A stretch of DNA of 64,000 bases from Myxococcus landrumus. GTDB taxonomy: Bacteria > Myxococcota > Myxococcia > Myxococcales > Myxococcaceae. Of the stretch, positions 53,101 to 62,100 are shown piece by piece. The DNA is taken from assembly GCF_017301635.1 (NCBI RefSeq), contig NZ_CP071091.1, forward strand, positions 10,303,530-10,367,529, read 5' to 3'. A program made the translations under genes and the position numbers. A model generated the notes under the pieces. That model worked only from the letters and a program-made list of their open reading frames with translations. It was not told the origin of the DNA and made no database searches. Within the stretch, counting starts at the first letter, position 1, and each line of letters starts with the position of its first letter.

Positions 53101-56100
53101 CGCGGCCCTCGGGTTCGAGGTGACGTTCCACATCGAGGACAAGGACGGACTCTTCGGGAACCTCTCCCGGCACTTGAAGGTGGGCGGGCGGCTGTTGCTC
53201 GCGGACGTCGTCGCGATGACGGCGGTGGATGTTCGCGCCGCTCGACTTGGCCAGTTCACCCCGACGCAGGCGCAGTTCGCCCGACTCCTGGCCCGTCATG
53301 GGTTCGAAGTCGAGCAGTGCATCGATGCCAGCCGCGAGGTCTCCCACTTCCTCCATGACCCGGACTTCGAGGCCCACCTGAAGGAGCTGGCGGCGCGTCA
53401 CCCCGAGCTGGCCCCGCTGGAGCCCGAGCATCGGGGTTGGCACAACTTCGGCCTGGCGCTCGCCGAGGGCTTCTTCCGATACGTGCTGCTCGTGGCGACC
53501 CGCGTGGAAGGGGGCTCGGCGCAGGCGATGGAGGCGAGGAACCTCGCTCGGATGGAGAGCGCGGTGCCCTATTCGGGGGGACCTTCGACGCCCGTTCCTC
53601 CGAAGGGCCGCCCCCGCTCGCAAGGCGAGAAGGGCACGCGGATGGAGGTGCGCGAGGTCGAGCGAGGTCTTTCCGTGCTCGCGACCGAGGTGCTGGGGAT
53701 TCCAGCCGAGCGGCTCGACCTCGACGCGACCTTCTCCGATATGGGCGTGGGCTCATTGCAGGGCTTGCGCTGGGTCGAGCGAATCAGCCGCTCGTTCCAC
53801 GTCGAGCTGGGGCTGGAGACGCTCTTCAATTACCCCAGCATCCGCGCGCTCGCACGCCACCTGGCGGAGGCTCCAGCGCCCGTGATGCGGGCGGGGCGGG
53901 CGTCGTCGATGGACGGCGCGGTGGCGGTCATCGGCATGGCCTGCCGGTTCGCGGGGGCGCGGGATGTCCAGCAGTTCGGAGAGAACCTCCGGGCGGGGCG
54001 CTGCTCCGTGACGGAGGTTCCCGCCTCGCGTTGGGATGCCGGCACCCACTACGACCCGAGTGGGAGCCTGGGGCGCAGCCGCAGCAAGTGGGGCGGCTTC
54101 ATCGACGATGTCGAGCGCTTCGACGCGGCGTTCTTCCAGATATCTCCTCGTGAAGGGGAGGTGATGGACCCACAGCAGCGGCTCTTCCTGGAGGCCGCGT
54201 GGGCCGCGCTGGAGGAGTCCGGTCATGCGCACCGCGACCGAGCGCTTCGCTGTGGCGTCATCGCGGGGGTGACCGGGAACGAGTACCAGTCGATGCTCCC
54301 GTCCGACGTCGTGGCGGACCGCCTGGGCGGCACGTTGCTGGGCAACACCGGTTCGATTCTCGCGGCGCGCATCGCGTACTTCCTGGACCTGAAGGGGCCG
54401 GTGCTGACGGTCGACACCGCGTGCTCCTCGTCGCTGGTCGCGGTCCATGAGGCGTGCCGCAAGCTCCAGGACGGGGAAGCGGACTTGATGCTCGCGGGCG
54501 GGGTGACGCTCTTCCTGAACCCGCTGACCTTCGCGATGATGAGTCAGGCCGGAATCCTGTCTCCCCGAGGACTGTGCCGCCCGTTCGCCTCGGATGCGGA
54601 TGGCATCGCGGTGGGAGACGGCGTCGGCGTCGTGGTCCTCAAGCCCCTGGAGGCGGCACTCCGGGATGGGGACCCCATTCATGGCGTGATTCGCGGCTCA
54701 GGGGTGAACCACGACGGACGGACCAACGGCATCACCGCGCCGAGCTTCGATGCGCAGAAGGACCTCCTGCTCGACGTGTACCGCCGGCACGGCATCTCCC
54801 CCGAGTCGATCAGCCTCGTCGAGGCGCATGGGACCGGGACGCCCCTGGGGGACCCCGTCGAGGTCTCCGCGCTGACCGCCGCATTCCGTGAGCACACGCC
54901 TCGGCGCGGTTACTGCGCCATCGGTTCGGTGAAGGGCAACGTGGGTCACACCGCCGGCGCCGCTGGCGTCGCGGGGTTGATCAAGTGCCTGCTCTCCTTG
55001 AAGCAGCGGACGCTGTTCCCCACGCTGCACGCACCGAAGGAGAACGAGCGAATCGACTTCCCGGCCACGCCCTTCTTCGTCAACCGGGAGGCGCGGCCCT
55101 GGGAGTCAGACGGCGGGCCGCTCCGCGCGGCGGTCAGCGCGTTCGGCTTCAGCGGCACCAACTGCCATGTGGTCGTGGAGGAGGCACCGCCAGCGGGAGA
55201 GGTGCCCGAAGTCGCTCCGGTGCTGGTGCCCATCTCCGCTCGCGACGAGCGGGCACTGCGTGAGTCCCTCCTCCGCTTGAGTGCAGCGCTCGAGAGCGGC
55301 TCGCCACGCCTCGACGCGGTCGCCGCGACCCTTCAGTCACGCCAGGAGGAGGAGCAGCGGTGCGCCATCGTGTGTGGCTCCCTGGAGGAGCTGCGCGCCG
55401 CCCTGACGGCCGCGGCCGAGGGGGCTCCACATCCGGGTGTCCATCGCGGCCACGCCCGCGCCGTGTCCCAGGTGCTTGGCGGGCTCGGCGACAACGCCAT
55501 GGGAGGGGACCTCATGGCGCTGGCGATGGAGCGCGGAGACCTCGGGCAGATGGCTCGGTGGTGGGCCCTGGGAGTGGCGTTGGACTTCCGCCGCCTCTGG
55601 CCGGGCGCGCTTCCACGCCGCGTGGCCTTGCCGACCTATCCGTTCCAGGGGGAGCGCTTGTGGGCGGTGCCACGGTCGGAGCGCCCGAAGCTGGAGTTCC
55701 TCCTCCAGCCGGAGTGGCGCGCGGCACCTCAACCCTCGGGCGAGGCGATGGCGGCGACCCTCGTCGTTCATGCCCCCGACGGCCGCTCGGCGGCGAGCCT
55801 CTTGGGAGGCGAAGCGGCCTCGTTGCTGGGGACCGACGTGGAGTTCGAGGTGGCACTGAGAAGCCTTCCTCCTCCGCGCCGCATCCTCTTCCTCGGAGGC
55901 GCGCAGCTCACGCCGGTCGAGCTGGGCGATGCTCGCGCGCTGGGGTCGGTGCAGCAACACGGGCTGCTCGCGCTCGCGCGGTTGATGAATGCCCTGGCCT
56001 CGCTTGGCAAGCTGGAGGCTGTCGCGGAGCTGGTCATCGTGACGACCGGTGCCCAGCGGACGGGCCCGACGGACTCCCTCCAGCCGTTTGGCGCGGCGCT

Positions 56101-59100
56101 CTGGGGCATGGCCCGGACCCTCGCCCATGAGCACCCGCATCTGTCCGTCGTCGCGGTGGACTCCGCGCGCCCTCTGGGGAACGAAGAGGCATCCTCCCTG
56201 GCGCGCAGGCTCGCTCGCGAGCGGCATGCTCCCGGGTTCCATGGCGTGGCCTACCGGGGCGCTCAGCGGCTCATGCCGTCGCTGCGACGGATGCCCACGG
56301 CGGCCCCGTCGACCCCGCCGCTCCAGGAGCGAGGGGTGTACGTCATCTTCGGCGGTGGCGGTGGGGTGGGGCTCGAGCTCGCGCGACACATGGTCCGCAC
56401 GGTTCGCGCGCGCATCGTCCTGGTGGGGCGCAGTGAGCCGAACGGTCGCCAGCGCGAACAGATGGAGGAGATGGGCGCGCTCGGTGGCGAGGTCGTGTAT
56501 CTGCGCGGCGATGTCAGCCAGGCGGAGAGCATCCGCTGGGTCTTGAACGAGACGCGCCGCCGGTTTGGCGCGCTCAACGGCATCGTCCAGTCCGCGGTCG
56601 CCATTCGGATGGCTCGGGTCACCGAGCTCACGGATGAGGACTGGAGCACCGTGCTCGCCGCGAAGGTCACGGGGATGCAGGCCCTGCGCGATGCGGTCGC
56701 GGGCGTGCCGCTCGACTTCGTGCTGGTCATCTCCTCGACGCAGGCCCTGTCGGGCGACCCGGGGTTTGGTGCCTACGCCGCCGCGTCGTCCTTCCAGGAT
56801 GCGTACTCCCTCGCCTGGGGCGCGGCGGATGGGACCGCCGTGAAGCTGGTCAACCTGGGGTACTGGGTTCGCTACGGGGCCTCCGCCGCTGTCGAGGCCT
56901 ACGAGCGGAAGATCTCCGCGCTCGGCATCCAGTCCATCTCGCCCACGGAGGGCATGGCCGCCTTCGAAGCCTGCCTCGCTGGGGCGCATGCGCAGGTGGT
57001 GATGTTCAAGGGCTCGGAGTCCGCGCTCGCCGCCTTGGGGTTGGGGGGCGCTCCGTCGCGAGAGCCTCTCCAGCGACTCGACACGGCGCTCGCGGTGGAG
57101 CCGACCTTCGATGTCGTGGCGTCGCGGAGTGCGCTCGATGGGTTGGACCGCATCGCCCGGCGCTGGCTGTTGCGCGGCTTCCGCGAGAAGGGACTCTTGC
57201 GGTCCGGTGGTCAGCGGTTCTCGCAGGAGACGCTGGCGAACCGCCTGGGCGTGCAGGCTTCCCACCGGAAGCAGTTCGACGCGCTGCTCGACATCCTCGT
57301 GCGGGATGGCTGGCTGTCGCTCGATGGCGAGGAGTACACGACCGCCGCCTCGTTGGAGGACTCGCAGCTCGATGGGCGGTTGTCGGGAGTGGAAGCGGAG
57401 GCGCGGGAGCTGGCCGGCCGCCACCCCGAAGTGGCGCAACACATCCATCTCCTGAGCGCGAGCCTGCCCCGCTACTTCGAGGTGCTGGGCGGACAGGTCC
57501 TGGCGACGGATGTGCTGTTCCCGGGCTCCTCGATGGAGATGCTCGCCGCGCTCTACCGGGGCAACCCGGTGGCGGACTGGTACAACGACCTCGCGGCGCG
57601 TGCGGTGGCTGGTTACGTGGAGCAGCGCCTGCCGTCGCTCGCGCCGGGTGAGCGAATCGAGATCCTCGAGGTCGGCGCCGGGACGGGTGGGACGAGCACG
57701 GCGGTGTTGGAGCGGCTCCGGGTGCATGCGAGCCGCGTGCGCTACGTCTTCACCGACCTCTCCACCGGCTTCCTGCGGCGGGCCCAGAAGCTCCTGGGCG
57801 CCGCCCATCCCCACGTCGACTTCCGCCTCTTCGACCTCGAGCAGGACGCGCGAGCGCAGGACCTGGGCGCGGCCTCCTTCGATGTGGTGCTGGGGGCGAA
57901 CGTCGTGCACGCGACGAGCGACCTGAAGGCGACGCTCCGAGGGCTGCGAGGACTGCTCCGGGAGCGTGGCTGGTTGGTGCTCTACGAGGCCACCGAGGTC
58001 CAGGACTTCGCGACCATCGCCTACGGGCTCCTGGATGGGTGGTGGCGCTTCGAGGACCCCGAGCACCGTCTGCCGAGGGCACCGCTGCTCCACCGGAAGG
58101 CCTGGCTGGAGGTGCTCACGCAGGAGGGCTTCAACTGCCGGAGCTTCGGCCCGGTGGATGCGCAAGGACGCGCCACCGCGCAGATCATCGTCGGGGAGCA
58201 GACCTCCCTCCCCAGGGAGTCGCACGTCAGGGTGGCACCCGCTCCGGTGGCCCCGCCTCCACGCGCAGCGCACGTCGAGCCCACCCCTCCGGCGACCTCC
58301 CTGCGAGACGCCATCACGGCCGTCGTCGTGCGGGAGGTCGCGGCATCCCTGGGCTTCGCCGAGAAGGACATCGAGCTGACGGCGGCGTTCCCTCGCTACG
58401 GCGTGGATTCAATCACCGGTGTCGACCTCGTCAATCGCTTGAACCACGCGTTGGGCCTCAAGCTGCGCACGACGGTCATCTTCGACCACGCGAACGTCAA
58501 CGAGCTGGTGGGGGCATTGACGCGTGAGCACGGAGACACGCTCGTGTCGCTGGTTCGCGCGGCGGTGCCCGTGAGCACGGCGCCGGTGCCGGCTCCGAGT
58601 CCCGCGCCGGTGGTGCCGAGTGCGCCTCCCGACGACCAGGCCATCGCGGTGATTGGCATGTCGGGGCGCTTCCCCGGTGCGGCGAACCTGGATGAACTCT
58701 GGCGGAACGTGCTGTCGGGGCGTTGCTCCATCACGGAGGTTCCTCCGTCGCGGTGGAGCGCGAACGAGCAGGCCGAGCAGGGGGCCGCGGACGGCTCGCG
58801 CACGCCCTGCAAGTGGGGTGGGTTCCTCGACGGAATCGAGCGCTTCGACGCGGGCTTCTTCAACATGTCGGGGCACGAGGCCGCGGTCACCGACCCACAG
58901 CAGCGGCTGTTCCTGGAGGAGTGCTGGAACGCGCTCGAGAACGCTGGCTATGCGAGCGAGAAGGTCGCCAACACCCGCTGCGGCGTCTTCGTGGGCGCCT
59001 CGGCCGGCGACTACTACACGCAGATGCGCTTCGCGGGCCGGGGCCGCGAGCCGCATGCGTTCTGGGGGAACAGCGTCGCGGTGATTCCGGCCCGCATCGC

Positions 59101-62100
59101 GTATCACCTGGACCTGAAGGGGCCGAGCGTCTCGAACGATACCGCCTGCTCCTCGTCCCTGACGTCGCTGCATCTGGCGTGTCAGAGCCTGCGCACGGGG
59201 GAGTGCGAGATGGCCATCTCGGGCGGGGTCTACATCGCGACCACGCCCAACGTGCACATCCTCGCGAGCAACGCGGGGATGACCTCCGCCCAAGGGCAGA
59301 ACCGTGCGTTCGATGATGCCGCGGATGGCTTCGTTCCGGGCGAAGGCGTGGGCGCCGTGGTGCTCAAGCCCCTGCGCGCCGCGCTGCGGGATGGAGACAC
59401 CATCCACGGGGTCATCGTCGCCAGTGGCCTGAACCAGGATGGGCGCACCTACGGACTCACGGCACCGAGCGGCGCGTCGCAGGCCACGCTGATTGCCTCC
59501 GTCTACGAGCGCGCGAAGCTCAACCCGGAGACCATCACCTTCGTCGAGTCCCATGGCACCGGAACGCGCCTGGGAGACCCCATCGAGTTCGGCGCGCTGA
59601 CGGATGGCTTCCGCCGCTTCACCCAACGCGAAGGCTTCTGCGCCATTGGCGCGCTGAAGAACAACATCGGCCACGCGGCGGCGGCGGCGGGAGTGGGAGG
59701 GGTGCTCAAGGTCCTCCTGATGTTGCGCCACCGGATGATTCCGCCGCTCGCGCGCTTCGAGAAGCCCAGCCGGCACCTCACCGTGGAGGGCAGTCCGTTC
59801 TACTTCAACACGGAGGCCCGTCCCTGGACGGTGCCAGCGGGGAGCCCGCGACGCGCCGCGATCAGCGCGTTTGGCGTCAGCGGGACCAACGCCCACGTCG
59901 TGATGGAGGAGTACCTCCCGAAGCACGAAGGGGCGGTCCGGCGGGATGGGGTCCGGCCGTTCGTCCTCTCCGCGCGCGACCGGGAGTCGCTGGCCCAGGT
60001 GGCCGGGCGTCTCGCGGAGCACCTGCGCTGGGAGACCCGCGACGGTGCGCTCATCGACCTCGATGACCTGGCGTACACGCTGGCGGTGGGACGCAAGGCC
60101 TTCGAGGAGCGCGCTGCGTTCGTCGCCTCCACGCTCGACGAGGTCCTCCGTCATCTCGAGACGATTGCCGCGGGACACGAGGACCGCGTGGTGCATCGGG
60201 GAACCGTCCCGGCGGATACCAAGGCGGAGGCCCCTGTTCCCGAGACCGACCCTCGCCGCTGCGCGGAGCGATGGCTCCAGGGGGCGGTGATTGCCTGGGA
60301 GGCGTTGTGGCCAGGCGCCACGCCTCATCGCATCCCCCTGCCGACCTATCCGCTGCGACGCGAGCACCACTGGTACCAGCGGACGGAGCCACGGGCTTCG
60401 CCACCTCATGCCTTCGAGCCGGCCTGGGTCGAGGCACGGCATCGCGCGGGCACATGGAGTGGCGGCGCGGTGGTGTTGTTCGACGAAGGCCCCGAGGCAC
60501 GCGCGGTCCTGCGTGAGGCCTTCCGCTCCGAGCAGCTCATCCTCGTGGAGCCGGGTGAGACCTTCAGCCAGCCTGGTGAGAGCCACTACCGCATCAATCC
60601 GAGCCTCCCCTCGGACTATCAGCGGCTGCGGTCCGAGCTCGCGAGCCGTGGGGTAGAGCCGCGCCTGCTGGTGCACCGCTGGTTCACTCCGTCCTCTCCC
60701 CATGCGGGGGCGAACGCGGGCACGGCGGCCGAATCGCTCTTCTCCTCGCTGCTCTTCCTGGCCCAGGGCTTCGGAGCGGAGGGCCGAGGCGGGCCCGTCC
60801 GGCTCCTGCATGTCTTCGAGTCGTCGCCCACGGAACCGTCCCTGGCGCACGCCGCATGCGCGGGCCTCCTGAGAACGATTGAACGAGAGAACCCCACGTG
60901 GCGCTGCGCCAACGTTGAAGTCCACGGTTCGCTGAATGAGAGCGGTCCGCGAATCGCTCAACTCCTCAGCGCGGAGGCGGCGAGCACCGACAGCGACGTC
61001 GAGGTTCGCTTCTCGGGCAATCGCCGACTGGTTCGCCGCTTCACCGAGGCCGCGAGCCCCGTCTCCACGCAGGCACCGGGCTCGCTTGCCGAGAAGGTCT
61101 GGCTCATCACGGGTGGGGCAGGGGGCGTCGGTGCGCACCTCGCCCTGTTCCTGACGCGGGCACAGGGGGGCCGAGTGGTCCTCTGCGGGCGCACCCCCGC
61201 CATCTCCCTCCTCTTCCCCGTCACGGAGTGGCTCGGGGACCGAGGGTCCTATGTGCAGGCCGACGTGACGAAGGCCGAGGAGGTCCGCCGCGCCGTCGCC
61301 TGGACTCGCGAGCGCTTCGGTCGGATTGATGGAGTCCTGCACTCCGCCGGTGTGCTCCGGGACTCGCTCATCCTCAACAAGTCGCTGGAGACCGCGCGTC
61401 AGGTGCTCACGACGAAAATCGAGGGGGCACACCATCTCGACGAGGCGACCCGTGAGGACCGCTTGTCGTTCTTCGCGCTGTTCTCGTCGTTGTCCTCCGT
61501 GACGGGGAGCCTCGGGCAGGCCGACTATGCCTTCGCCAATCGCTACCTCGATGCGTTCGCGGAGCATCGCGAGGCCCTGCGGGGCGCGGGCCTGCGGTCC
61601 GGAAGAACCATCGCCATCAACTGGCCCCTCTGGAGGGACGGCGGAATGCGCGCCGACGAGAAGGTCGTCTCGCAACTGCGAGAGGCCTTCGGGTTGGAGC
61701 CCATCACCTCGGAGCAAGGCGGACAGGCGCTCCTCGATTCCTTCGGTGCGAGGGGCCCCCAGCGGCTCATCCTGGGGGGCGATGTCTCGCGGTTCCGGAG
61801 CGCGTTCACGTCGGCGGGAATCTTCGGGACGGGGACGACAGAGGCCCCCGCGGTGGTGCCGGCACCTGCTGCTCCCCGTGCCGCGCCCCCGGTCGATGGA
61901 GGCAAGGCGGTGGAGCGGGTGAGCGCGCGAGTCCGGAGCCTCGTCGCGCGAGGGCTCGGGATTCCCGCGGACCGCATCGGCCTGGATGATGCGTTCCAGC
62001 GACATGGGATGGACTCGGTGCTCGCGGTGTCGATTGCGCGCGAGCTCGACCAGGCCTTCGGAGAGGTTCCGAAGACGCTGCTCTTCGAGCACGACACCTT

